A DNA stretch of 64,000 nucleotides from contig NZ_JAMBNO010000014.1 of assembly GCF_023715105.1 (NCBI RefSeq), forward strand, positions 88,604 through 152,603, written 5' to 3'. Source of the stretch: Hydrogenophaga intermedia. Lineage in GTDB: Bacteria > Pseudomonadota > Gammaproteobacteria > Burkholderiales > Burkholderiaceae_C. The translations under genes were made by a program, and so were the position numbers. Every line of letters begins with the position of its first letter. Position 1 is the first letter of the stretch. Positions 24,647 to 34,463 of this stretch are shown here, piece by piece. The notes beneath the pieces were generated by a model. It was not told where the DNA came from. It searched no databases and saw nothing but the letters and a program-made list of their open reading frames with translations.

Positions 24647-25687
24647 ATGTCCTCTGCCGCCGACGATTGGTCCTTCCACGATCTGTCCGATGACTATGCG
24701 CCCGCGCGCGCTGTCGGCGCCCGTGTTTCAACGTACCAGAGTCACTCGGACCCGATCCTTTCCCTCACCGTGTGGTTCGCGGGCGCCATGCCCTCGAACG
24801 AGGCCGTGGACCGGGTGCTTCGCGATTGCGCAGCCTTCGCCGCCGCCCGCGACAGCTCGCGCGACGTCTTTCTTCATGCAAGCTGGCTCCCGAGTGCAGA
24901 TGCCCACTATCGCGAGTTCAAGACGCTGTTTCCGTATGGGCGGAACTACTTTCTTTGCTTCGATGCCCGCGTGCGCCAGATCGGCGTGCGAAAGAACGGG
25001 GGCAAGCACTTCGTACAGCCCTGGCCGGCGGACGACGTCGCTGCGCTGTGCCGTCAGGCGTACGCAGAGCACGCCCCTTTCCCGCTGGACGATTACGAAG
25101 ACAGCGAGGATGTCGACAGCGCCGAGAACGGGTTGCGCGCCGACATCGTCCGCTGGATCTGGTACGGCTACCACTCGCCCGAGGAGATCAACCGCTTCGT
25201 CCTTGAACGCGCCGACGACGAGGATGGCATCGACATCGAGGTGATGAGGTCGTTTGTGGCGACGGTTCTTGCCAGGAAGCGGGCCGCTGAGGCCGGCTGG
25301 CCCGACAAGACCGACAACGATCGCCTCGCGGACGCTTTTTCGGACCTGAGCGACCAAGGCATCCTGGCGGTGCAGTGGGCGGGCGACACGCTGCTCGAGG
25401 GCTTCGAGGTGGTGAACGAACAAGTTGCTGCCCTGGACCCCGATGGCGACAGGTACACAGGCGCCTGCTTCTTCCACAGCCAGGACATGGACAGCGCCTT
25501 GTATGGCCAAGGCCTGTTGTTGGCCTTTGGCCACTTCCACAGCGACGAGCCGGCCGACTACGTCGCCGTCGGGAACCGGGTGTGCGAGGCGCTCCGGCAG
25601 CACGGCTTGCAGACCGAATGGAACGGCTCGCAGCGACAGCGCATCGCGTTGCCGATCTTTTGCTGGCAGCGACGCACGCCGGGCTGA
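24647..25687 (+). CDS. Uncharacterised protein with DUF6891-like C-terminal domain, inserted in the flg operon
   Basis: Soluble acidic protein of 346 aa with no signal peptide or membrane segment. The C-terminal part (about residues 225-340) looks like DUF6891: DRLADAFSDLSDQGILAVQW, a central CFFHSQDMDSALYGQGLLLAFG and a final GLQTEWNGSQRQRIALPIFCW. The N-terminal 220 residues are not recognised. It sits between flgE and flgF, which are adjacent in most flg operons. The base composition is less GC-biased than the flanking genes by eye. It is unlikely to be structural; it may be a recent insertion. The family assignment is from memory. Confidence 0.6.
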   Translation: MSSAADDWSFHDLSDDYAPARAVGARVSTYQSHSDPILSLTVWFAGAMPSNEAVDRVLRDCAAFAAARDSSRDVFLHASWLPSADAHYREFKTLFPYGRNYFLCFDARVRQIGVRKNGGKHFVQPWPADDVAALCRQAYAEHAPFPLDDYEDSEDVDSAENGLRADIVRWIWYGYHSPEEINRFVLERADDEDGIDIEVMRSFVATVLARKRAAEAGWPDKTDNDRLADAFSDLSDQGILAVQWAGDTLLEGFEVVNEQVAALDPDGDRYTGACFFHSQDMDSALYGQGLLLAFGHFHSDEPADYVAVGNRVCEALRQHGLQTEWNGSQRQRIALPIFCWQRRTPG

Positions 25688-25845
25688 CACGATCCTGGCG
25701 GCGGTGCCGCCCTGCTTGAACCGCCGAATTGCGCGGCCCAAGCCGTGTTGTTCGGGCGTTCGCCCACCCTCAAGAATTTCCACAATCCTTTCAAGCCGTT
25801 GTGGCCAGCGCTGCTGGTGCCTTCGGTGAGCGAAAGGATCTGTGC

Positions 25846-26580
25846 TTGGACCGCTTCATCTACACCGCCATGACCGGCGCCAACGCCGCGGCGCATCGCC
25901 AGCAGGTGTTGACCAACAACCTGGCCAACGTGTCCACGCCGGGTTTTCGTGCCGAGCTGTCCACCTTCCGCGCTGTGCCGATCCGTGGCGACGGCGCCAG
26001 CACGCGCGTGTTCGCGCTGGAAGCGACGGCCGGCCATGATCACAAGCCCGGTTCCGTGCAGGTCACTGGCCGCGCACTCGACGTTGCTGCACAAGGGGAT
26101 GCCTGGTTTGCGGTGCAGGGGCTCGACGGCACCGAGGCCTACACGCGCGCCGGCGCATTCGATATCAACGCCGATGGCACGCTCGTGACCGCCAACGGCC
26201 TGCCCGTGCTGGGCGACGGTGGCCCGATCGTGGTGCCCGCCAATGCGCAGGTGGACATCGGGGCCGACGGCACGGTGAACACGCGCGTGGGCAACGAGCC
26301 TGGCCAGGTGGCGGGCCGCCTGAAGATGGTGGTGCCCGATGTCGACAACCCGCTGCGCCGCAGCGAGGACGGCCTGTTCCGCGGCCCCGAGAACAACCCG
26401 CTGCCCGCGAGCGAAGTCGCACGTCTTCAAGACGGCGCGCTCGAAGGCTCCAACGTCAATCCCGTCGAGGCCATGGTCGGCATGATCGCCGTGGCCCGCC
26501 AGTACGAACTGCAGATGCGCATGCTGCAGAACGGCGAAGGCAACGACCGCAGCGCCAGCCAGCTGCTCAGCAACGGCTGA
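25846..26580 (+). CDS. flgF: FlgF, proximal rod protein
   Basis: Rod subunit, 244 aa with a proposed TTG start. The family N terminus is (M)DRFIYTAMTGANAAAHRQQV, and TTG at 25846 is the codon directly before DRF, with AAAGGA 7 bases upstream; the nearest in-frame ATG would add 39 atypical residues. Further motifs are LTNNLANVSTPGFRAELS and, at the C terminus, ALEGSNVNPVEAMVGMIAVA. The 158 bases between the inserted gene and flgF are gene-free and may contain a promoter. Confidence 0.92.
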   Translation: MDRFIYTAMTGANAAAHRQQVLTNNLANVSTPGFRAELSTFRAVPIRGDGASTRVFALEATAGHDHKPGSVQVTGRALDVAAQGDAWFAVQGLDGTEAYTRAGAFDINADGTLVTANGLPVLGDGGPIVVPANAQVDIGADGTVNTRVGNEPGQVAGRLKMVVPDVDNPLRRSEDGLFRGPENNPLPASEVARLQDGALEGSNVNPVEAMVGMIAVARQYELQMRMLQNGEGNDRSASQLLSNG

Positions 26581-26594
26581 ACCCAGGAAACACC

Positions 26595-27377
26595 ATGATC
26601 AACTCGCTCAAGACCGCCGCCACCGGCATGACCGCGCAGCAAACGCAGCTCGACGTCATCTCGCACAACCTGGCCAACGTCAGCACCAACGGCTTCAAGC
26701 GCTCGCGCGCCGTGTTCGAGGACCTGATGTACCAGAACCTGCGTCAGGTGGGCGCCAACGCCACCGAGCAGGCCGAGCTGCCCACCGGCCTGCAGGTGGG
26801 CCTGGGTGTGCGCACCGTGGCCACCAGCCGCAGCTTCACGCAGGGCACGCCGCAGCAGTCGGGCCGCGCGCTGGACGTCACCATCAACGGCGCGGGCTTC
26901 TTCCAGATCGAGATGCCCGACGGCACCACCGGCTACACGCGCGATGGCAGCTTCCAGATCGACGCCCAGGGCCGCATGGTCACCAACAGCGGCTACCCGC
27001 TGACCGCCGGCATTACCGTGCCGGCCGAGACCGAGAGCATCACCATCTCGGCAGACGGCATCGTGAGCGCCAAGCTCGCGGGCCAGACCGCGCCGCAGCA
27101 GGTGGGCCAGATCGAGCTCGCCAACTTCATCAACCCGCCGGGCCTGGAGCCGCTGGGTCAGAACCTGTACCGCGAGAGCGTGGCCTCGGGCGCGCCGATC
27201 GCGTCCGCCCCCGGCGCCACCGGCATGGGCCACCTCATGCAGGGCTACACCGAAGCCTCCAACGTAAACGTGGTGCAGGAGCTGGTCGACATGATCCAGA
27301 CCCAGCGCGCCTACGAGATGAATTCCAAGGCCATCCAGACCTCCGACCAGATGCTGCAGCGTCTGAGCCAGCTGTGA
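26595..27377 (+). CDS. flgG: FlgG, distal rod protein
   Basis: Distal rod subunit of 260 aa, the usual length. It begins INSLKTAATGMTAQQTQLDV and continues SHNLANVSTNGFKRSRAVFE; the C terminus contains TEASNVNVVQELVDMIQTQR and AYEMNSKAIQTSDQMLQRLS. It follows flgF after 14 bases. Confidence 0.97.
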   Translation: MINSLKTAATGMTAQQTQLDVISHNLANVSTNGFKRSRAVFEDLMYQNLRQVGANATEQAELPTGLQVGLGVRTVATSRSFTQGTPQQSGRALDVTINGAGFFQIEMPDGTTGYTRDGSFQIDAQGRMVTNSGYPLTAGITVPAETESITISADGIVSAKLAGQTAPQQVGQIELANFINPPGLEPLGQNLYRESVASGAPIASAPGATGMGHLMQGYTEASNVNVVQELVDMIQTQRAYEMNSKAIQTSDQMLQRLSQL

Positions 27378-27385
27378 GCGCCGCC

Positions 27386-28069
27386 ATGATGCGCCTCGGC
27401 TTCTTCATCGCGCTGGCCGTGCTGGCCAGTGGCTGCGAAACCCTGCAGAACCAGCCCAAGGTGGAGCTGCAGCCAGCCCAACCCGTGCGTTACGTGCAAA
27501 GCGACACGCCCGCGCCGGGCGCTGTGCCCAGCGGCTCGCTGTTTCGTGCCGCCAGCTACCGCCCCGGCTTCGAGGACCCGCGTGCCCGCCTGCCGGGCGA
27601 CATCGTCACCATCCAGATCACCGAGCGCGTGAGCGCCAGCCAGCGTTCCTCGGCCTCCATCGAGCGCAGCGCCGACGCCTCGGCCAGCATCAACGCCATT
27701 CCGCTGTTCGGCGGTTCCGCGCCCTGGAACAAGGCCAACCTGGGTGCGCAGAGCGAGAACAACTTCGCGGGCGATGGCAGCACGTCCAGCAACAACACCT
27801 TCACCGGCGCCATCACCGCCACCGTGCAGGAGGTGCTGCCCAACGGTCACCTGGTGGTGGTGGGTGAGAAGCAGATCGGCGTCAATGCCAACGTGGACGT
27901 GCTGCGCTTCAGCGGCACGGTCGACCCGCGCCACATCCGCCCGGGCAACGTGGTGCCCTCGACGCAGGTGGCCAATGCGCGCATCGAGTCGCGCAACCGC
28001 GGCGCGCAGGGCGAAGCCATGTCAATTGGCTGGCTCGCACGGTTCTTTTTGAGCGTTCTGCCGTTCTGA
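27386..28069 (+). CDS. flgH: FlgH, L-ring lipoprotein
   Basis: Outer-membrane L-ring lipoprotein, 227 aa. Signal peptide with lipobox LASGC near residue 18. Conserved stretches are GSLFRAASYRPGFEDPRARL, PGDIVTIQITERVSASQRSS and GHLVVVGEKQIGVNANVDVL. The ATG at 27386 is preferred, although a GTG at 27374 overlapping the flgG stop is in frame. Confidence 0.95.
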   Translation: MMRLGFFIALAVLASGCETLQNQPKVELQPAQPVRYVQSDTPAPGAVPSGSLFRAASYRPGFEDPRARLPGDIVTIQITERVSASQRSSASIERSADASASINAIPLFGGSAPWNKANLGAQSENNFAGDGSTSSNNTFTGAITATVQEVLPNGHLVVVGEKQIGVNANVDVLRFSGTVDPRHIRPGNVVPSTQVANARIESRNRGAQGEAMSIGWLARFFLSVLPF

Positions 28070-28089
28070 AGCGCGCGACCATTGCCCGC

Positions 28090-29229
28090 ATGAACCCCGC
28101 ATTCCGCCCTGCCATGTCTATCGGCCGCGCCGCGCGCCACTTGATGGTTTTCTGCCTGATGCTGGCCTTGTGGCCCGCCGCGGCACAAAGCATCCGCGTG
28201 AAGGAAATCGCAGCGGTGCAGGGCGTGCGCAGCAACATGCTCACCGGCTATGGCCTGGTGGTGGGGCTGGACGGCACGGGCGACCAGACCACGCAGATGC
28301 CCTACACCAGCCAGAGCCTGGCCAACTTCCTGCAGCAGCACGGTCTCACATTGCCCGCGGGCGCCAACCCGCAGCTCAAGAACGTGGCGGCGGTGATGGT
28401 CACGGCCGAGCTGCCTGCGTTCGCACGCCCGGGCCAGGCGATCGACGTCACCGTCTCCTCCATCGGCAACGCCAAGTCGCTGCGCGGCGGCACGCTCATT
28501 GTCACCCCGCTGCGCGGCGCCGATGGCGAGATCTACGCGCTCGCGCAAGGCAACCTCATGGTCGGCGGCGCGGGCGCGTCCGCCGGCGGCAGCAAGGTGC
28601 AGATCAACCACCTGAGCGCCGGGCGCATTCCCGGCGGTGGCCAGGTCGAGCGCGCCGTTCCCACGCCGCTGCATGGGGGCGACACCCTGGACCTCGGCCT
28701 GAACAGCCACGACTTCCAGACCGCCAGCCGCGTGAGCGACGCCATCAACAAGGCGCTGGGGGCCGGCACCGCAAGCGCTATCGACGGCCGCGTGGTGCGG
28801 CTGAACGCGCCCACCGACCCGGGCGCGCGCGTGGCCTTTCTCGCGCGCGTCGAAGAGGTGCGCATCGAATCGAGCGTGCCGACCGCCAAGGTGGTGATCA
28901 ACGCGCGCACCGGCTCCATCGTCATGAACCAGGCCGTCACGCTGGGTGCGGTGGCGGTGGCGCACGGCAACCTGTCGGTCAGCATCAGCAGCACGCCCGT
29001 CATCAGCCAGCCCGCGCCGTTCTCGGGCGGCGAGACGGTGGTGCGCGAGCAGGCCAACATCCAGATCAGCCAGGACAAGGGCTCGCTCATCCAGATGGGC
29101 CCGGCCGCGAAACTGGCCGACGTGGTGAAGGCGCTCAACGCGCTGGGCGCCACGCCGCAGGACCTGCTCGCCATCCTGCAGGCCATCAAGGCCTCGGGCG
29201 CGCTCAACGCCGAGCTCGAGGTGATCTGA
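28090..29229 (+). CDS. flgI: FlgI, P-ring protein
   Basis: Periplasmic P-ring subunit, 379 aa. A signal peptide (FCLMLALWPAAAQS) precedes IRVKEIAAVQGVRSNMLTGY and GLVVGLDGTGDQT, which are diagnostic. An alternative ATG at 28114 would shorten the long N-terminal region of the signal peptide. The stop codon overlaps the flgJ start by one base. Confidence 0.96.
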   Translation: MNPAFRPAMSIGRAARHLMVFCLMLALWPAAAQSIRVKEIAAVQGVRSNMLTGYGLVVGLDGTGDQTTQMPYTSQSLANFLQQHGLTLPAGANPQLKNVAAVMVTAELPAFARPGQAIDVTVSSIGNAKSLRGGTLIVTPLRGADGEIYALAQGNLMVGGAGASAGGSKVQINHLSAGRIPGGGQVERAVPTPLHGGDTLDLGLNSHDFQTASRVSDAINKALGAGTASAIDGRVVRLNAPTDPGARVAFLARVEEVRIESSVPTAKVVINARTGSIVMNQAVTLGAVAVAHGNLSVSISSTPVISQPAPFSGGETVVREQANIQISQDKGSLIQMGPAAKLADVVKALNALGATPQDLLAILQAIKASGALNAELEVI

Positions 29230-30065
29230 TGTCGGTGAACCCCTTGATGCCCAGCGGTCTGGCCGCCGACCCGACGGCGCTCAACGCGCTCAAGGGCGCG
29301 GGCAACGACAAGGCCGCGCTCAAGGAGGCCGCGAAGCAGTTCGAGGCCCTGTTCATGCGCGAGCTGCTCAAGAGCATGCGCGAGGCCACCAGCAAGAGCG
29401 GCTTGATGGACAGCGAAGGCGAGAACCTGGGCACCGACCTGCTGGACCAGCAGTTCTCGGTGCAGCTGGCGGGCCTGCCGGGGGGGCTGGCGTCGGCCAT
29501 CGAGCGCCAGCTCGGTGCGCAACTCACGGGAGCCGTCAGTGCGCCGGGCACACCCTCCATGCCCAGCACGCTCGATCGGATCAATGCATCGGGCCGCCAG
29601 ACCGACTTCGTGGAAAAACACAGCGCCGCCGCCCAGGCCGTGGCGCGCGACTCCGGCATTCCTGCCGCCTTCATGCTCGGCCAGGCCGGGCACGAAAGCG
29701 GCTGGGGCCGCGGCGAGATTCGCCACGCCGACGGCTCGCCCGCGCACAACCTGTTCGGCATCAAGGCCACGGGCGGCTGGAACGGCAAGGTGGCCGAGGT
29801 CACCACCACCGAATACATCGACGGCGTGCCGCGCAAGGTGGTCGCGAAGTTCCGCGCCTACGACTCCTACGAGGATTCGTTTCGCGACTACGCGCGCCTG
29901 ATCGGCAACAGCCCACGCTACGAGGGCGTGATGGAGCAGCTGCACTCGGTGCAGGGCTTCAGCCACGGGCTGCAGCGTGCCGGCTACGCCACCGATCCGC
30001 AATACGCGGCCAAACTCAGCCGCGCGATCAACACGACGCTGTCCTTGCAGCGCGCCCAGGGCTGA
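29229..30065 (+). CDS. flgJ: FlgJ, rod cap and peptidoglycan hydrolase
   Basis: Bifunctional protein of 278 aa. The N-terminal rod-capping domain has AAKQFEALFMRELLKSMREA. The C-terminal glucosaminidase-type muramidase domain (from about residue 120) contains FMLGQAGHESGWGRGEI, HNLFGIKATGGWNG and FRAYDSYEDSFRDYA, including the expected glutamate in HESGWG. It opens a hole in the cell wall for the rod. Start overlaps the flgI stop. Confidence 0.96.
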   Translation: MSVNPLMPSGLAADPTALNALKGAGNDKAALKEAAKQFEALFMRELLKSMREATSKSGLMDSEGENLGTDLLDQQFSVQLAGLPGGLASAIERQLGAQLTGAVSAPGTPSMPSTLDRINASGRQTDFVEKHSAAAQAVARDSGIPAAFMLGQAGHESGWGRGEIRHADGSPAHNLFGIKATGGWNGKVAEVTTTEYIDGVPRKVVAKFRAYDSYEDSFRDYARLIGNSPRYEGVMEQLHSVQGFSHGLQRAGYATDPQYAAKLSRAINTTLSLQRAQG

Positions 30066-30068
30066 TCC

Positions 30069-31988
30069 ATGTCCTCACTGAACATCGCCACGCGCGCGCT
30101 CAACACCAACCTGGCGGCGTTGCAGGTCATCGGCCACAACATCGCCAACGTCAACACGGCGGGCTACTCGCGCCAGACGGTGCAGCTGCAAAGCGCGGGC
30201 TACCAGTCCACCGGTGGCGGCTATTTCGGCAAGGGCGTCGAGCTCACCACCGTCGAGCGCGCCTACAACGAACACCTCACGCGCGAGGCGCGTGTCACCG
30301 CATCGAGCGCGGCGGGCAACGCCGCGCGTCTGGAGCGTCTGCAGCAACTCGAATCGGTCTTCCCGATGGGTGACCAGGGCCTGGGCGTCGCTCTCAACGA
30401 CATGCTCAATGCCTGGAGCGATCTCGTCGCGTCGCCCAGCAACAGCACGGCGCGCGTGGTCGTGATCTCGCGCGCGGACGCCTTCGCCGCGCGCTTGCGC
30501 GACACCGCGGGCCAGATCGACCTGCTGCGCAACAGCACGCAGCAGCAGGTGGGCGAGCAGGTCGACGCGATCAACCGACTGGCCACCGAACTCGCGAGCG
30601 TCAACAAGCGCATCATCGAGACCTCGGGCGGCAGCCACACCCCGAACGACCTGTTTGATCAGCGCGACAAGCTGCTGGCCGACCTGAGCCAGTACACGCA
30701 ACTCAGCGTGGTGCCGGGCGAGGGCGGCACCGCCAACGTATTCATCGCCGGCAGCCAGCCGCTGGTGCTGGGCACACAGACCGGCCAACTCGCGACGCAG
30801 CGCGACCCGGCCGATACCTCGCGCATCCAGGTGGTGTTCCGCCAGGGCGCCATGAGCACCCCGCTGGACGCCACCGCCCTGGGCAGCGGCGAGCTCGCGG
30901 GCACGTTGCGCTTCCTCAATGAGGACTTGCAGGCCGTTCAGAATCAGGTCGGTCGCATGGCGCTGGCGGCCTCGGAAATCGTCAACGCACAGCACCGCCT
31001 GGGCGTGGACCTCGCCGGCGCCATGGGGGGCGACTTCTTCGTGCCCCTGGGCGCGACCGCCGGCCTGCGCGCGCCCACCAACGCCCCTCCCCAAACCGCA
31101 ACGGCGAGTGCGAGCGTGAGCAATCCGCAGGCGCTGATCGCGTCCGACTACGAACTGCGCGTGGAGGCCGGCGGCTTCTCGGTGGTGCGCCTGTCCGACA
31201 ACGCCGTCACCACCTTCCCGACGCTGCCGGCTGTGGTGGACGGCCTCAGCTTCGACATCGGCGCCGGCCCGGCAGCCGTGGGCGACAGCTTTCGCATCCG
31301 GCCGTTCGAGGCCGCTGCCCGAAACCTGCAGGTGGCCATCACCGCGCCGCAAAACCTGGCGGTTGCCAGCCCGGTGCTGGTAACGCCGGGCACCGCCAAC
31401 AGCGGTGGCCTGGGCGTGGAGTCGTTGTATGCGGTGAGCGATTCGCCCAACCTCACCGATCCCGTCACGCTGACCTTCAACGCCGATGGCACCTTCAGCG
31501 CCACCGGCCTGGGCCCCGGCAACCCGGCGCCCGACAACCCCGGCCCGCCCGCGAGCTACAACTTCACGCCGGGCCAACCGATCCAGCTCAATGGCTGGAG
31601 CCTCACGCTGCGCGGCAACCCCACGGCGGGCGACAGCTTTTCCATCGGTGCCGCCCCGTCGAGCACCATTGCGCAGAACGCGGGCAATGCCAACGGCGTG
31701 CTGGCATTGCGCGCCATGGCCACCTTCGAGGGCGCGACGCTCTCCGACGGTTACGTGAGCCTGTTTGCCGACGTCGGCGCGCGGGTGCAGAACGCCAAGT
31801 TCTCGGCCGAGTTCACCCGCAACGTCGCGTTGTCGGCCGAACAGGCGCGCGCCAACGTGGCCGGTGTGAACCTCGACGAAGAGGCCGCCCGGCTGCTGCA
31901 GTTCCAGCAGGCCTATCAGGCGTCGGCCAAATTTCTGCAAATCGCGCAGAGCACCTTCGACAGCCTTCTCCAGACCATCGGCAGGTGA
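30069..31988 (+). CDS. flgK: FlgK, hook-filament junction protein 1
   Basis: HAP1, 639 aa. N-terminal NIATRALNTNLAALQVIGHN and IANVNTAGYSRQTVQLQ; C-terminal NLDEEAARLLQFQQAYQASA followed by KFLQIAQSTFDSLLQTI, the D0 heptad region. The middle is an enlarged beta-rich domain. It lies 3 bases after flgJ and just before flgL. FlgN is the predicted chaperone. Confidence 0.96.
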   Translation: MSSLNIATRALNTNLAALQVIGHNIANVNTAGYSRQTVQLQSAGYQSTGGGYFGKGVELTTVERAYNEHLTREARVTASSAAGNAARLERLQQLESVFPMGDQGLGVALNDMLNAWSDLVASPSNSTARVVVISRADAFAARLRDTAGQIDLLRNSTQQQVGEQVDAINRLATELASVNKRIIETSGGSHTPNDLFDQRDKLLADLSQYTQLSVVPGEGGTANVFIAGSQPLVLGTQTGQLATQRDPADTSRIQVVFRQGAMSTPLDATALGSGELAGTLRFLNEDLQAVQNQVGRMALAASEIVNAQHRLGVDLAGAMGGDFFVPLGATAGLRAPTNAPPQTATASASVSNPQALIASDYELRVEAGGFSVVRLSDNAVTTFPTLPAVVDGLSFDIGAGPAAVGDSFRIRPFEAAARNLQVAITAPQNLAVASPVLVTPGTANSGGLGVESLYAVSDSPNLTDPVTLTFNADGTFSATGLGPGNPAPDNPGPPASYNFTPGQPIQLNGWSLTLRGNPTAGDSFSIGAAPSSTIAQNAGNANGVLALRAMATFEGATLSDGYVSLFADVGARVQNAKFSAEFTRNVALSAEQARANVAGVNLDEEAARLLQFQQAYQASAKFLQIAQSTFDSLLQTIGR

Positions 31989-31990
31989 CC

Positions 31991-33211
31991 ATGACGTTTC
32001 GCATCTCCACCGCCAACCAGTTCGATCGCACCATCCAGCAGCTCGGTGTTCGTCAGACCGACCTGGCCAACCAGCAGGAGCGCCTGGCCACCGGCAAGCG
32101 CGTGCTCAAGGCCAGCGACGACCCGGTGGCCGCGTCGCTCAACGAAGCCTCGCGCAACCGCTCGGCCCGCATCGAGGCCGACCTGCGCGCGCTCGATGCG
32201 TCGCGCACCAGCCTGCAGCAGGCCGAAGCCGGCCTCGCCGAATCGGGCGAGCTCATGACCAAGGTCAAGGAGCTGCTGGTCTCGGCGGGCAACGGCGCTT
32301 ACTCCGATGCGGAGCGGGCGGACATCGCGCGCCAGATTGAAGGCCTGCGTGAGCAGCTCATCGCCGTGGCCAACCGCACCGACAGCAATGGCCGCACGCT
32401 CTTTGGCGGTCTGGGCGGCGCATCCGTGCCCTTTGTGGACGTCTACACGCCCAGCGGCACCGGTGTGGTTTTCCAGGGGCTGCGTGGACAGCCCGCACCG
32501 GGCGACAGCTCACTGCCGCAGACGCTTGATGGCGACGCCATCTGGATGCGCGTGCCGCCTGGCAACGGCAGTTTCACGCTGAGCGTACCCACCACCAACA
32601 CCGGCGGCGTGCACACCAACGCCGGCGAGGTGATCGACGCGAGCGCCGTCACCGGCAACAACTACCGCATCGACTTCGCCCAGGTGGCAGGCACCATGCA
32701 GTACACGGTGACCAACACCACCACAGGCGTAGCCGTGCCCGGGCATTCGAACGTGCCCTACCAGAGCGGCACCGCGCTGACCTTCGATGGCCTGAGCTTC
32801 ACCCTCAATGGCAACCCGGCCAACGGCGACGTGGTGAACCTCACCCAGAACAATGCGCCCACCGACGTTTTCAGCGTGCTGCAGGGTGCCATCGACGCGT
32901 TGCGTCACGACGGTGTGGGCGAGGCGGGTTACCGCGCGCAGGAACTCGGCCGTGCGATCGCCGAGATGGACACCGCGCACGACCGCGTGCTGCTGGCACG
33001 TGGGCGTGCCGGCGAATGGCTCAACCGGGCCGACTCCCAGGAATTCCTGATGAAGGATCGCGTGGTCGATCTCGAGAGCGAGCAATCGCGCCTGACCGAC
33101 CTCGACATGGTCAAGGGCATCTCCGACTTCCAGAAACAACAACTGGCGCTGGAGGCGGCGATCAAGTCCTACGCCCAGGTGCAGCGCCTCTCGCTCTTCA
33201 ACCAGATCTGA
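31991..33211 (+). CDS. flgL: FlgL, hook-filament junction protein 3
   Basis: HAP3, 406 aa, flagellin-like at both ends: FRISTANQFDRTIQQLGVRQ, LATGKRVLKASDDPVAASLN at the N terminus and LTDLDMVKGISDFQKQQLAL, SYAQVQRLSLFNQI at the C terminus. It follows flgK after 2 bases. It ends the flagellar part of the window; the next gene starts 6 bases later on the same strand. Confidence 0.95.
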   Translation: MTFRISTANQFDRTIQQLGVRQTDLANQQERLATGKRVLKASDDPVAASLNEASRNRSARIEADLRALDASRTSLQQAEAGLAESGELMTKVKELLVSAGNGAYSDAERADIARQIEGLREQLIAVANRTDSNGRTLFGGLGGASVPFVDVYTPSGTGVVFQGLRGQPAPGDSSLPQTLDGDAIWMRVPPGNGSFTLSVPTTNTGGVHTNAGEVIDASAVTGNNYRIDFAQVAGTMQYTVTNTTTGVAVPGHSNVPYQSGTALTFDGLSFTLNGNPANGDVVNLTQNNAPTDVFSVLQGAIDALRHDGVGEAGYRAQELGRAIAEMDTAHDRVLLARGRAGEWLNRADSQEFLMKDRVVDLESEQSRLTDLDMVKGISDFQKQQLALEAAIKSYAQVQRLSLFNQI

Positions 33212-33217
33212 CGCCGC

Positions 33218-34420
33218 ATGCTGCACGCCCACACCGTTCTAGACAGCGTGGCCATGGCCTATGTGCCGCTGTGGAGCCGCGCCCGCGAACTGGCGGGCGT
33301 GCGTTTGTGCGTGCGCGCCATCCACCCCGAGGGCGTGGACGCCAGCCACCTGCTGCAGGCCGTCGGCGAAGACTGGCCCGAAGGTGCGCCGCCCTTGCTG
33401 CTGTCATTGCAGACGCCGCGCTTGCTGCAACAGGCGCTGTCCTGCGCGCCGATCCGCAACACGGCGCTGGAAGTGCCGGCGTCCCTGTTCAATGGCCAGG
33501 AAACGCTCTCGCGCCTGTCCATGGCGCAACGGCGCGGCCACCATCTCGTGCGCCGCGGCGACTTCGCTGCCTTGCGCGGCCTGCCCACGCCAGGCGTGAG
33601 CCACCGCAACCTGCTGCGCCTTGAGGCCGACGACCGCTTCGACAGCCTGCCCGGCCAGATGATCGAGGGCTTGGACACCCAGGCACGTGTGCAGCACGCG
33701 CTCGACAAGGCCGAGGCGTCCGCCGTCCTCGGCTGGCCGGTGGCCGACGTGCTGCAAGCGCACCGCCACGCCCCGCTGCAATACGACCGGCGCGTGGTGC
33801 GACAGGTGCTCGACGTCATCGACGATGAAGAATGCTCGATCGAGTATCTGGAGCGCCTGGTGCGCCAGGATCCGGTGCTCGTGTATCGCGTGCTCATGCT
33901 GGTGAACTCGGCCGCCTACGGCGCGCACCGCGAGATCGGCTCGTTGCGACACGCGCTCATGATGCTGGGCTTTCGCGAGCTGGGTCGCTGGTTGGTGGAA
34001 CAACTGCCCGAACTCGAGCCCGACGTCGACCTGCAACCCGTTCGATACAGCATGGTGATGCGCGCACGGCTGGCGCACCACCTGCTCGCCAGCGGCTCCG
34101 ACGACACCTTGCGCGCGGAGGTCTACACCACCGCCGTGCTGTCGCGCCTGGACCTGCTGCTGCACCAACCCCTGGCCGACCTGCTGCACCACCTGCCGCT
34201 GGCCGCGCGCATGACGGATGCCATGTTGCGGCGCAGCGGCCCGTATTTCGCGCTGCTCGACGTGGCGCAGGCCCTGGGTGAGCCCGAGCGCATCGAGCGC
34301 ATGGAAACCCTGTGCCGCCGCCACGAGATCACGCTCGACCAGGCCAACCGCGCCCTGCTGCGCATGCTGGCCACCAGCCGCGACCACGCCGGCAAGCGCT
34401 CAGAGCGGCTGATGCACTGA
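33218..34420 (+). CDS. HDOD domain signalling protein
   Basis: 400-aa soluble protein. The C-terminal half (about residues 190-390) is an HDOD domain: [37 protein letters not shown] and [17 protein letters not shown] are typical. The N-terminal 180 residues match the position of an EAL-like domain in EAL-HDOD proteins, but no EAL motif or metal ligands are visible, so it would be inactive or unrelated. HDOD proteins are linked to regulation of motility and stress. The short 6-base gap after flgL suggests co-transcription with the flagellar operon. Confidence 0.75.
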   Translation: MLHAHTVLDSVAMAYVPLWSRARELAGVRLCVRAIHPEGVDASHLLQAVGEDWPEGAPPLLLSLQTPRLLQQALSCAPIRNTALEVPASLFNGQETLSRLSMAQRRGHHLVRRGDFAALRGLPTPGVSHRNLLRLEADDRFDSLPGQMIEGLDTQARVQHALDKAEASAVLGWPVADVLQAHRHAPLQYDRRVVRQVLDVIDDEECSIEYLERLVRQDPVLVYRVLMLVNSAAYGAHREIGSLRHALMMLGFRELGRWLVEQLPELEPDVDLQPVRYSMVMRARLAHHLLASGSDDTLRAEVYTTAVLSRLDLLLHQPLADLLHHLPLAARMTDAMLRRSGPYFALLDVAQALGEPERIERMETLCRRHEITLDQANRALLRMLATSRDHAGKRSERLMH

Positions 34421-34463
34421 GCGGCCGGGCGCGGGGGCCGCGGCAGGCCTTAGCATCGTGCCC

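Noticed and set aside
22463..24679. 738-codon open frame antisense to flgC, flgD and flgE
   Set aside because: Same shadow effect; the sense strand encodes unmistakable rod and hook proteins.
28170..29228. Extension of the flgJ frame upstream through flgI
   Set aside because: It is out of frame with flgI and low in complexity; flgJ starts at 29229 where the rod-cap domain begins.
30075..31940. 621-codon open frame antisense to flgK
   Set aside because: Shadow frame with biased composition; flgK is clear on the other strand.
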